This document shows, piece by piece, positions 18,095 through 27,317 of a DNA stretch of 34,571 nucleotides. Position 1 is the stretch's first letter. Each line of letters begins with the position of its first letter. This DNA is from Planctomycetaceae bacterium (GTDB lineage: Bacteria > Planctomycetota > Planctomycetia > Pirellulales > Pirellulaceae), in the NCBI GenBank assembly GCA_027487375.1, contig JAIYDQ010000006.1, positions 1-34,571 on the forward strand, given 5' to 3'. The notes under the pieces are model-generated. The model was not told the origin of the DNA. It saw only the letters and a program-made list of their open reading frames with translations, and made no database searches. Both the position numbers and the translations under genes were made by a program.

Positions 18095-19924
18095 ATGCCA
18101 ACTATGACCGTCCCCCAAGCACTCGACTCCATTTCGCAAGCGGCCAAAGACAATCTTCTAAGTCCCGGTGCTGTTGAGAATGTAACACGTTGGCTGAAAG
18201 AAGATCGATACTCGGACTATCTTCCTAAGGTCCTCGAGCATATCGAGGCCAAGAAGTGGAAAGCACTGGACGATGCTTTCTGGACCGTGATACCTTTTGG
18301 GACTGGTGGTCGCCGGGGGCGAATGTATGAGATTGGCTCCAACGCGATCAATGATCGTACGATCGGAGAGAGCGCACAAGGGTTGGCAGACTACGTCAAA
18401 TCGGTCAAGGAAGCAGGTGCAACACTTCGCTGTGCGATCGCTTACGACACTCGACATCGCTCACGCCATTTTGCCGAGCTTTGTGCATCGATTATGGTTG
18501 CCAACGGATTTGAAGTGTTCTTTTTGTATTACTACCGCGCAACTCCTCAATTGTCGTTTGCCGTAAGAGCCAAGGAATGCGATTGCGGGATCATGGTTAC
18601 TGCCTCTCATAACCCGCCAAGCGATAATGCTGTAAAGGTTTATTGGAGCACGGGTGGCCAAGTAATGCCGCCTCATGACGCGAAAATCATCGACCGCGTC
18701 ATGAGCTGTCAGACAATTCATACGGTTCCGTTTGATAAAGCTTTGAGCGAAGGCAAGGTCAAGATCATCACGAAAGAGATCGATCGCGATTACCTGCAAG
18801 CTGCCGTTCAGTTCTCATGGAAAGGTCCACGCGACATTCGCATTCTCTACTCGCCACTACACGGAGTCGGCGGGTTTGCGGTGATGCCGCTTTTGAAAGC
18901 AGCGGGCTTTACCGATGTTGTTGCCTACGCACCGCATTGGGAGCCAAGTGGCGATTTCCCCAATGTTCCCGGGCATGTAAGCAATCCTGAAAACACCATC
19001 GTTTTCGAAGCTCCCATTGAAAATGCAAAGCTCATCAAAGCCGATATCGTGATCGCAACAGATCCCGATTGCGATCGGCTTGGGTGCGCCGCGCCGTTGA
19101 CGACTGACTTGAACGGTCCTTGGGCAACGCTCAATGGGAACCAATTGGGTGCGATTCTGGCTGACTATGTTTTAAGCAAGATGGAAGAGGCGGGGACTCT
19201 TACTCCGAAACATTACATCATCAAGACACTCGTTACGACCGATTTGACTCGGTTGGTAGCAGAGCATCATGGAATTCGATGTGAAGGAAATATTCACGTT
19301 GGCTTTAAGTGGATTGCTGGTTTGACTGATGCAGTTGGCCCAGAGTACTTTGCTTTTGGTACTGAAGAGTCCCATGGATACACGATCGGGACTTATGCTC
19401 GGGACAAGGATGGAGCGGTTGCTTGTTTGCTCATGGCCCAACTTGCCGCCGATTGTAAGAGTAAGGGAATCTCGCTTCATCAGTACTTGGATAAACTATT
19501 CCTGACTCATGGTTACCACATGGAAGACCTGTTGAATGTCCAGATGGAAGGTAGCGAGGGAATGGTAAACATGAAACGCCTCATGCAAGCCTTCCGTACC
19601 ACTCCACCCAAAACTGTTGGTGGCTTGAATGTCGCTGCGATCCGCGATTACAAGGATCTTTCGCGAAAAATAATCGGCGGTGATAAAGACGGCCAAGTCG
19701 AACAAATGGATGCACCGAAGACGGATATGATCGTTCTAGATCTGGCTGAGCCTGGGAACTACGTTGCCGTTCGTCCCTCGGGGACCGAGCCGAAGGTTAA
19801 GTTCTACTTCTTCAGTCGCCTTTCTCCCGCTGAATCGGTGGATCTGCCGGCCGCGAAAGATCGCCTTCAAAAACGACTGGCAACGTACCGTAGCGACATC
19901 CAAGCGTACGCAAAATCCCAATGA
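18095..19924 (+). CDS. Phosphoglucomutase/phosphomannomutase family protein
   Basis: 609 aa; FGTGGRRGRM, active serine TASHNPPSDNAVKVYW, metal loop ATDPDCDRLG, sugar loop GTEESHGY, phosphate loop RPSGTEPKVKFY. Confidence 0.95.
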   Translation: MPTMTVPQALDSISQAAKDNLLSPGAVENVTRWLKEDRYSDYLPKVLEHIEAKKWKALDDAFWTVIPFGTGGRRGRMYEIGSNAINDRTIGESAQGLADYVKSVKEAGATLRCAIAYDTRHRSRHFAELCASIMVANGFEVFFLYYYRATPQLSFAVRAKECDCGIMVTASHNPPSDNAVKVYWSTGGQVMPPHDAKIIDRVMSCQTIHTVPFDKALSEGKVKIITKEIDRDYLQAAVQFSWKGPRDIRILYSPLHGVGGFAVMPLLKAAGFTDVVAYAPHWEPSGDFPNVPGHVSNPENTIVFEAPIENAKLIKADIVIATDPDCDRLGCAAPLTTDLNGPWATLNGNQLGAILADYVLSKMEEAGTLTPKHYIIKTLVTTDLTRLVAEHHGIRCEGNIHVGFKWIAGLTDAVGPEYFAFGTEESHGYTIGTYARDKDGAVACLLMAQLAADCKSKGISLHQYLDKLFLTHGYHMEDLLNVQMEGSEGMVNMKRLMQAFRTTPPKTVGGLNVAAIRDYKDLSRKIIGGDKDGQVEQMDAPKTDMIVLDLAEPGNYVAVRPSGTEPKVKFYFFSRLSPAESVDLPAAKDRLQKRLATYRSDIQAYAKSQ

Positions 19925-19990
19925 TTTTGAAGCTTCTCGCTAAACGCACTGTTTTCGCATTCAAAAACATAACGAAAATAGTAGCGTTTT

Positions 19991-20051
19991 CGTGCTCGTA
20001 CTCGTGCTCGAACAATCGATTTCGAGCACCGTTTCACTGAGCACGAGCACG
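19991..20051. repeat. Nested palindromic repeat built from GTGCTCG/CGAGCAC units
   Basis: GTGCTCGAA (20004-20012)/TTCGAGCAC (20021-20029) and outer CGTGCTCGT (19991-19999)/ACGAGCACG (20043-20051). Confidence 0.65.
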
Positions 20052-20341
20052 GATGTGGTCGGTACTGGCGATTGGCGAGAAGTGTCGTAGTTTTTAGCAA
20101 CGAGACGACCGGCAGATAGAGAAAGACTTTAGGCGTAGGCTTCCAGTCTGTGTCAACTGTTAGATTACGGGCGGGACGCCTATTCTACGAGTTTGATTAC
20201 AAATCTTGCTAAGTTAAAGGCGATTTTAGCCTACTTTGAAATTCTCATTGCGTAGGCCGAACAATTCTCGATATAGTGCGTCTCAATCCATAGGAGCTTT
20301 CTTTCGCGATCGGCGATTTTCTACTTGAATTAACAAAAACG

Positions 20342-21727
20342 ATGCCAATCGCCTCGCCACTTTTAAATCCGCCCGTAGCAGATGATTCGCAGCTTGAGGG
20401 AGTCGTTGGGACTCATGCGGATCTGGGCGTGATTGGGTCGCCTTCGCTAGTTCATGGCGAGACCCCATCTGAGGACCTTGAAGAGTCTGGTGCTCAGGAA
20501 CCCTCTTTTAGTGCCCTCATGTGGTTGCGCCCCAATTTGCGGGCGAGCATGCTTGATGGCGGCTTTTTTGGGCTGACATTAGGATTGGGCGAAACGTTTT
20601 TGCCAGCTTTTGCCTTAGCCATTGGGTTAGGTGAGGTGGTTTCTGGTCTTGTGACTAGTTTGCCAATCTTTTTTGGTGGGATTGTTCAGCTGGTCTCGTT
20701 GCGAGCTTTATCTTGGACGGGTTCTTACAAGCGATGGATCGTTGCCGGGGTCACGCTTCAAGCGATGACTTTCTTGCCACTGATTGCGGCTGCAATTTAC
20801 GGTTCTATATCCGCTTGGGCTTTCTTTCTGATTGCATCGATCTACTGGGGATCCGGGATGGCAGCGGGGCCTGCTTGGAATGCTTGGATCGGACACGTCG
20901 TACCACAACCGATACGAGCTAATTTTTTTGCCAAACGAACGCGTGTCATCCAGTTGGCAACGCTGGTTGGTTTTTTGGTCGGCGGTGGTTTTTTACAGTA
21001 CACCAAAGGCATCGATGCAGTGCTGTGGGGATTCGCGACTTTGTTTGTCGTGGCAGGGTTGTCACGATTCGCTTGTTCGATTTATCTGATAAAGCATCGA
21101 ACATCCAAAGCCGACGACGATGTCCACCCTGAGCCTGCACGACTGTTGGAAACATGGCGAGGAATTAGTTCTAAGAGCCGCAGTCTGATCATTTACCTGA
21201 TATGCATGCAGGCCTGCGTGCAATTTTCTGGGCCCTACTTCGTGCCTTATATCATTAAGCAATTGAACTACAGCTATGCGGCTTTCGCAACCATCATTGC
21301 CGCTGCTTTAGTGGCTCGTGTTTTGGCGATGAATCTCTGGGGTAGGGTTGCACAGAAGTACGGTACGGATCGATTGCTTGTAATCGGAGGAATTGGGCTT
21401 TTGCCTTTAGCGTCCCTTTGGATTCTGTCGCCTTCGCTTTGGTGGTTGATCGTTGTTCAAATGCTGAGCGGGTTCCTTTGGTCCGCTTATGAGCTTGCGT
21501 TTTTCTTAATGTTTATGGAGGAACTCCCCCAAAAGCGACGAGCCACAGCGCTAACAATATTCAACTTCGGGAACTCGTTAACATGGTGTCTTGGCGCATT
21601 GGCCGGTGGATGGTGGATCGCACATTTTGGAACATCGATCGAATCCTATCACGGCATTTTCGTGATTTCATCTTTATCCCGGGTCCTATGCGTTGGGCTG
21701 CTTTGGCGCGTCGTTGCTAAACGCTAA
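20342..21727 (+). CDS. Major facilitator superfamily transporter
   Basis: 461 aa, about 12 hydrophobic segments after an ~65-aa hydrophilic N terminus; MFS-like organisation. Confidence 0.82.
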   Translation: MPIASPLLNPPVADDSQLEGVVGTHADLGVIGSPSLVHGETPSEDLEESGAQEPSFSALMWLRPNLRASMLDGGFFGLTLGLGETFLPAFALAIGLGEVVSGLVTSLPIFFGGIVQLVSLRALSWTGSYKRWIVAGVTLQAMTFLPLIAAAIYGSISAWAFFLIASIYWGSGMAAGPAWNAWIGHVVPQPIRANFFAKRTRVIQLATLVGFLVGGGFLQYTKGIDAVLWGFATLFVVAGLSRFACSIYLIKHRTSKADDDVHPEPARLLETWRGISSKSRSLIIYLICMQACVQFSGPYFVPYIIKQLNYSYAAFATIIAAALVARVLAMNLWGRVAQKYGTDRLLVIGGIGLLPLASLWILSPSLWWLIVVQMLSGFLWSAYELAFFLMFMEELPQKRRATALTIFNFGNSLTWCLGALAGGWWIAHFGTSIESYHGIFVISSLSRVLCVGLLWRVVAKR

Positions 21728-22324
21728 TCGCATCTCTTGTTAGCATAATCTTTCTACTAGGGATATAACCGAAAAGAAGCAAAACACCAAGCTTGCCCGA
21801 TCATTAAGACCAACTAGAGGATTCGCGGTCAGATGTACACTGAGTCTTCGAAGCCGATGTCGTTGGGTTACATTGTTTGTGTGTCCCTAGAGCCTTTGCT
21901 GGGGGCCTTTGCTCTACCGACAAGCGAGTAGCTCCTTTGCTCTGGTTCGGAACTTGTTTCGTTGGTGAAGTTATCAGCTTGGTGTGGCTTCGGCGACCAT
22001 CAGGTGCCTGCAATGGTTCTGAATATCTTTCTACAGCTGCGTTTTAACTCGCGCCAAGTCGTCACATTGATAGCAAGTCACTCAAAGATCGGAGCGGTAA
22101 GAAGTGTTGTGCGTTTCATATGTCGGATCGAAGTGCTATTGCTGTTTTCTGGTGCACTGCGAGACCTGCTGACGGACTCTTTGTTTGTCGATGCAAATAA
22201 GTGCGGAGGCCGACGAGTCAGAGTCGTTAAAGATTTCGAAGGCCACTATAAGGAAAAGGAGGTAAGAAAAGAGTCTGTTACCTGGCACGCAAAAGTTTCA
22301 CGGGCTTTGTCTATAGAATGAGTC

Positions 22325-23479
22325 TTAGGGCGTGGTAATCCAGTCAAGATTTAAGCGAGCACAATCGATGTCATTATCGTCTTCGTATAGACACAGCACT
22401 GTGCCGTCTTGTAGTACGGCAAGATCGGAGTAGGCGGCTTTTCCTGGATCAATTGTCTTGCTGATGGACCAGGACTTACCGTCATCGCGACTGAGTTTGA
22501 TGCAAAGATTTTCGCGTTTGCCTCTGCCTTTCGGGATTTCCTTTCCTTGCGCATCGATTGGCCGCGTGTGTGGATTCGAGAATAGCAATACGCCCGAAGG
22601 ATGCCATAGCAAGCTTGCCATACAGCGTGGTTCCCACAACTCGGGGTGAAACTCAGGCTTGCTCCATGAGGTCGCTCCGTCAGCACTGATCGTGACGAGC
22701 TTACGATTCGGTTGAGATTCATTTCGAGAGATCATCATCACACGTCCATCAGCGAGTGTTGCGAGGATAGACTCGTTGGGGTTTCCGAATTCCCCTTCAT
22801 TGGGAATAGCGATATCTCCGGCTTGCCATGTCTTGCCGTGATCATCACTGTAGATCGTGCCGCAGGCTGATGGTGCGTGATCACCGATTCCGCCAAATGC
22901 TATCCAGATCGGAACCACAAGCCGCCCATTCTTGAGCTGGATACCGTGGCCGGGGCCAGTCGCGATAACTTTCCAATTGTAAGTGTTACGAAACGTCTCA
23001 AACGAAGAGGTTATCTCGACGGCATTGCTCCAAGTTTGGCCGTCATCGACGCTGCGCATCGAAAAGCATCGTGCATAATTGACGCAATAAAGGAACTCGA
23101 TTGCTCCTGTTTCGCGATCGATGATCGCCACTGGGTTATTCACTGTTTGCTCATGCTCGCCACCCGTTACTTTACGTGGGTTGCCTTCGATGCGAGGACC
23201 GTCATGGGCGATCCGTTTCGATTCTTCCCAAGTCTTCCCGCCATCTGTGCTGCGACGCAAATGGATCTCGATCTCGCCCCAATCGGAGCTATTGTTCTTC
23301 CGTGCTTCGGAGTATGCGAGCACAGTTCCCTTGGGGGTGACAACAATACCTGGGATGCGATACCGTGCGATCCCATTTAGCCCTTGCGGGAAGACGGGTG
23401 TTGTTTCAAGCAGAGGCTCCGCGTAAGCAACATTCCAAAAGAAAGTTACGAGAAGAAGCGACGTTAGCAAGTGTTTCAT
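22325..23479 (-). CDS. Secreted exo-alpha-sialidase (BNR/Asp-box repeat)
   Basis: 384 aa; signal peptide, RIP motif RYRIPGIV, Asp boxes STDGGKTWEE, SVDDGQTWSN, SDDHGKTWQA, SRDDGKSWSI. Confidence 0.92.
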   Translation of the reverse strand: MKHLLTSLLLVTFFWNVAYAEPLLETTPVFPQGLNGIARYRIPGIVVTPKGTVLAYSEARKNNSSDWGEIEIHLRRSTDGGKTWEESKRIAHDGPRIEGNPRKVTGGEHEQTVNNPVAIIDRETGAIEFLYCVNYARCFSMRSVDDGQTWSNAVEITSSFETFRNTYNWKVIATGPGHGIQLKNGRLVVPIWIAFGGIGDHAPSACGTIYSDDHGKTWQAGDIAIPNEGEFGNPNESILATLADGRVMMISRNESQPNRKLVTISADGATSWSKPEFHPELWEPRCMASLLWHPSGVLLFSNPHTRPIDAQGKEIPKGRGKRENLCIKLSRDDGKSWSISKTIDPGKAAYSDLAVLQDGTVLCLYEDDNDIDCARLNLDWITTP

Positions 23480-23521
23480 AGAAGAATCTCGTGTCGTGTG
23501 AAGAGGAATAAAAGATCTCGA

Positions 23522-25234
23522 TTACTTTGTTGGCTTCCACTGCAAAACTTGGCCGTCTGCGGAGAGCTTGGACCGTAGCTTTTCGTAATCAAGTGACTGC
23601 ACCGGTAGGTCTTCGTCGATCGACAAGCAAGCGGCGGTCGCTGCACTTTGGCTAGTGATCATCAAAACTGGTTCCATGCGGATGCTGGCGAAGGCCGTAT
23701 GGCTCGCGCTGAGTGCGAAGGTTACGAATAAGTTCTCGCATTCGCTCTGAAACGGTACGATGGCATCGTATCCGATGTTGTATGGACCGAATCCACCGCG
23801 GGAACTAGCGAGCTTGCCTTCGCGACAAACGGAACCGTCCTTTATGATGCGTCGAATCTCATGCACATCGGTACCATAGCTGCCAAGGCCGATCGACTTG
23901 GTCGCGATTTTCCTGCCAAAAGTGTGATGTTCGGTCATGACGAGATCGCTTACCATACGACGGGCCTCGCGAATATAGAGTTGATGTGGCCAACCGCCTG
24001 TTTCAGGAAACTCGTCACTTGGTAAACCGAACCGCTGCATATCCTCACGAACTTTCCTAGGCACGCGTTGATCGGTTGCTAGGAAGTGAAGAAGCCCACG
24101 ATGGTAGTTCTCGTGCGCTTTGGCGATTAACTCACGTTCGGCATAGCTCGCACTTGGCCATGCGTGGCTCGCGCCTGGTAAGTTGCTGCCAAAAGTTGCC
24201 GTATTGAAATCCCATTTATTGTTGGGAAGCGGATCATGTTTGGTGAACCAACGCAAGTCCATATCATCCCCGTTATGCAAGCATGCTTGAATAAACCGCC
24301 CCACAATCTCGTATTGTTTGGGATCATAATCGGCCGGCGGGACGATTGGTAAACGATCGGAAGCTGTAGTCAGGCAAAGTCGAAAGCAGTAGGCCTGTAC
24401 GCCAGGAGCAGGATCACCTGGCTTGCCTGGCCCTTCAAGTTCGATCAGCGGCAGCAAACCACTTTCAGGACGACCGACGATAACATAGGGATCAAGTGGA
24501 AAGTCTCGATCCCAGACACCTTGGCCTCCAATGACCCGTCCGTTGGCTAATGGCACGAGATGTCCAGAACGCGGTTTGTACTTTGCGTCATACTGGATTC
24601 CATTGAGCGACTCGCCGTACTTATCATTGCCTTCTCGCATTAAAGTGAAGCTTACACCAGCCTTCGCCATCAAGTCCCCTTCATACGTGCAGTCGATAAA
24701 CATCTTCGCACGAATCGTATCGCCGTTCTCCAAATTGATTGCTGTGATACGCGGACTATTCTTGGTGACCGACGCTAACTTAGCATCACGCAGCACCGTC
24801 ACGCTTGCTTCAGCAACCATTTCATTAAAGACGCGCTCCGCTTGATGCGGTTCAATTGCATACGCACCTCCCGTTGCTGGGCCCCCTTCGTTTTGGAATG
24901 GCCGATCCCATTCGAGCTTCTTCCCGTACTTACCTACAAGTCGCGTGAAGTACTCGCGAGCGATACCGCCTACACTGCGCGGATCACCAATGTCAACCGC
25001 ACTGAGACCGCCGCTTGTCATGCCGCCAAGATGACGCCCCGGTTCCGCAAGGATGACATGCTTACCCATCCGCGAGGCTTGCACTGCCGCCACCACGCCT
25101 CCTGAAGTGCCACCGTAGATGCAGACATCGTATTCATAAACTCGTGCGAAGGTCTGCTGATGGAACGTCGTAATCAAAAGGACGATGAGCATGTATTGGA
25201 AATACATTACAAAGAATGAAGGATGAACTTTCAT
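23522..25234 (-). CDS. Secreted FAD-dependent oxidoreductase (FAD_oxidored family)
   Basis: N-terminal signal-like segment, YDVCIYGGTSGGVVAAVQASRMGKHVILAEPGRHLGGMTSGGL (Rossmann/FAD). ORF opens at 25240; the ATG at 25234 overlaps the nanA-like stop as ATGA. Confidence 0.9.
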   Translation of the reverse strand: MKVHPSFFVMYFQYMLIVLLITTFHQQTFARVYEYDVCIYGGTSGGVVAAVQASRMGKHVILAEPGRHLGGMTSGGLSAVDIGDPRSVGGIAREYFTRLVGKYGKKLEWDRPFQNEGGPATGGAYAIEPHQAERVFNEMVAEASVTVLRDAKLASVTKNSPRITAINLENGDTIRAKMFIDCTYEGDLMAKAGVSFTLMREGNDKYGESLNGIQYDAKYKPRSGHLVPLANGRVIGGQGVWDRDFPLDPYVIVGRPESGLLPLIELEGPGKPGDPAPGVQAYCFRLCLTTASDRLPIVPPADYDPKQYEIVGRFIQACLHNGDDMDLRWFTKHDPLPNNKWDFNTATFGSNLPGASHAWPSASYAERELIAKAHENYHRGLLHFLATDQRVPRKVREDMQRFGLPSDEFPETGGWPHQLYIREARRMVSDLVMTEHHTFGRKIATKSIGLGSYGTDVHEIRRIIKDGSVCREGKLASSRGGFGPYNIGYDAIVPFQSECENLFVTFALSASHTAFASIRMEPVLMITSQSAATAACLSIDEDLPVQSLDYEKLRSKLSADGQVLQWKPTK

Positions 25235-26145
25235 AACCATGAGAAGAATCCCATTTGATCGAGATCGCGATGAAGCTCTGCTTGTTGATCGTTGGTAAGG
25301 CCAGCAATAGGCAATCGCGGCGGCCCGACGTCGACACCGCGAAGCTTCATGACAGTCTTTGCGGCAGCCATGTAACCATACGAGGCAAGAAGCTTAATGA
25401 GTCGAACGGCTCGCATTTGCTCATCGCGAGCGGCTTGCAGATCGTTTACCGCGAAGGCTTGCATGACTCGGCGATAAATCGGGGCAGCAAAGTTATAGCT
25501 GCTACCAACTGCTCCTATTGCACCGAGCGACAATGCTGGAAGCAGCATCTCATCGAACCCGAAAGGTATGTCGAACTTGCTGTTGGAATGACGGCGACAA
25601 AGTTGATACTCCATCAAGTTGCTGCTCGTAAACTTGATGCCGGAAAGGTTGGGGATTCGAGGTGTGGCTGCTTCGAGAAACTCTGAAGGCCAAATGTTGA
25701 TTCCAGTCATCGTCGGAATCTCGTAATAGTAGAAAGGCAATTCTGGTGCAGCCGAGGCGATCTTAGACATGCTCTCGACAAGAGTTTGAACATTTCCAGG
25801 CTTGAAGTACGAGGGTGCGACGGCGCTGACCGCCGCAACGCCGAGTTGCTGAGCTTGCTTAGCGAGGCTGACCGAATCGTCCAAGCAATTGGAGCCTACA
25901 TGCACGATTAATTGGAGGTCCGTCCCTCGAACAACTCGACTCCAGCGATCCGCAAGCTGCAGTCGTTCATCAAGGGTAAGTGAGCTGCTTTCTCCGGTCG
26001 TGCCGCCAATGAATGCATATCGCACACCGTCAGAATGAAGCATTGCAAATTGCTGCTGGACGATGCTGAGGTTGAGTGACCCATCCGCGTGAAAGGGAGT
26101 ATGAGTCGCAGCAACGAGACCGTGGATTCGGAATGACGATGACAT
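25231..26145 (-). CDS. nanA: N-acetylneuraminate lyase-like protein (DapA/NanA superfamily)
   Basis: 304 aa; GLVAATHTPFHADGSLNL, GGTTGESSSLTLDER, PFYYYEIPTMTGIN, LSGIKFTSSN (Schiff-base lysine). Confidence 0.88.
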   Translation of the reverse strand: MSSSFRIHGLVAATHTPFHADGSLNLSIVQQQFAMLHSDGVRYAFIGGTTGESSSLTLDERLQLADRWSRVVRGTDLQLIVHVGSNCLDDSVSLAKQAQQLGVAAVSAVAPSYFKPGNVQTLVESMSKIASAAPELPFYYYEIPTMTGINIWPSEFLEAATPRIPNLSGIKFTSSNLMEYQLCRRHSNSKFDIPFGFDEMLLPALSLGAIGAVGSSYNFAAPIYRRVMQAFAVNDLQAARDEQMRAVRLIKLLASYGYMAAAKTVMKLRGVDVGPPRLPIAGLTNDQQAELHRDLDQMGFFSWL

Positions 26146-26187
26146 AGTAAATTCAATTTATAGTTGATGATTCGAGACCGAATGGAT

Positions 26188-27255
26188 TCACTGAAGCGGA
26201 TTCAATGGAAGGCTCCAAACTTCCGGCGTGCGGACGCGTGGTCGTACTTCTCCGCTTGGAACTACGTAGTCATTCTGCCAGACAACTGTGGATGCAGTTG
26301 CCCTTGAGAACGGACCGTTATCTTGCACCGTCCATGAATCACTTGCCACGTCGTAAACAAGCCCATCGCGAGGAAACCCAGGGTGAGCATTTATGGGGTT
26401 GAATGCTACGTTCACGCCGTCATCGCCGCTGTAGACAATCAGCTTAGAACCAATCGATGCGGCAGGAGAAGGTGCCGCGACTGCTGATCGAGGGAGATCG
26501 GATATTCGTGTCCATCCCTCGTTGGATTTATATCGATATGCATCGCGAAGATAAGTTCGCACGGGCTTTTGCGCTGAATTCGAGGAAAGGCTGGTGCCAC
26601 TGAATAGATAGAATGCGTCATGACTTGCACCTGCAACGGCAAGCATTCGTTCGGGGCCGGGCCATGTTGGTAGCTCCTTCCAAGCGAGTTCCTTCGCGTC
26701 GAGATCAAGCGACCAAAAGTTGTGCATGGCGGTTGTAGAAGGCGGCATTTCTATGCCACCGGCGATGTAAACAATTCGTTGCACTAAAGCTCCACAAGTG
26801 TTTGCACATGGGATCGGCAATGAAGGAAGCGGTTTTGTGATAATCCTTCCATCAACCCACTCTAAACAGAAACTGTCGGAGTAGTGACGAGTCGCATCAC
26901 TTCCTCCAAAGCACATGAGACTATTGTTGGCGCTGATAGCGAGCCCGTAGCCTCTTGGCCTTGGTAATCGAAACTCCGATTTCCATTTGCCATTAGGTGT
27001 ATCGAGAACAAAGATTGTGTCGTGCCATACTTTTTGAAAGACATCCGACCATTTGTCTTTGGGGATGTTTGCACCCCCCGCGACAATCAATGCTCCGTTG
27101 CTAGTACCCGCAAACATACCTGCAAAGCCCTCATCGTTCGGTAAAGATGGCAGCTTCGACCAACCAGATGAAACAGGCTCAGCGGCGACTATCTCAATCG
27201 ATATCGTCACCACAAGAGTAACCGCGTAAAGAGTCTGGGCTTCAAAAAATCTCAT
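26188..27255 (-). CDS. Secreted kelch-repeat protein, N-acetylneuraminate epimerase (NanM)-like
   Basis: 355 aa; signal peptide; WSKLPSLPNDEGFAGMFAGTSNGALIVAGGANIPKDKW and repeated kelch blades (IVYIAGGIE, AFYLFSGTS, LIVYSGDDG). Confidence 0.86.
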   Translation of the reverse strand: MRFFEAQTLYAVTLVVTISIEIVAAEPVSSGWSKLPSLPNDEGFAGMFAGTSNGALIVAGGANIPKDKWSDVFQKVWHDTIFVLDTPNGKWKSEFRLPRPRGYGLAISANNSLMCFGGSDATRHYSDSFCLEWVDGRIITKPLPSLPIPCANTCGALVQRIVYIAGGIEMPPSTTAMHNFWSLDLDAKELAWKELPTWPGPERMLAVAGASHDAFYLFSGTSLSSNSAQKPVRTYLRDAYRYKSNEGWTRISDLPRSAVAAPSPAASIGSKLIVYSGDDGVNVAFNPINAHPGFPRDGLVYDVASDSWTVQDNGPFSRATASTVVWQNDYVVPSGEVRPRVRTPEVWSLPLNPLQ

Positions 27256-27317
27256 CCTTTTCGGATTCCGTTATGAAAGTGCAGTAGAAACCGCATGCAT
27301 TAGATTGAGACTGGTTG

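Noticed and set aside
21962-22321. 119-aa plus-strand ORF between MFS and sialidase
   Set aside because: No recognisable family or convincing start context; composition looks noncoding.
22877-23380. 167-aa plus-strand ORF opposite the sialidase
   Set aside because: Antisense to Asp-box-containing sialidase coding sequence; no recognisable domain.
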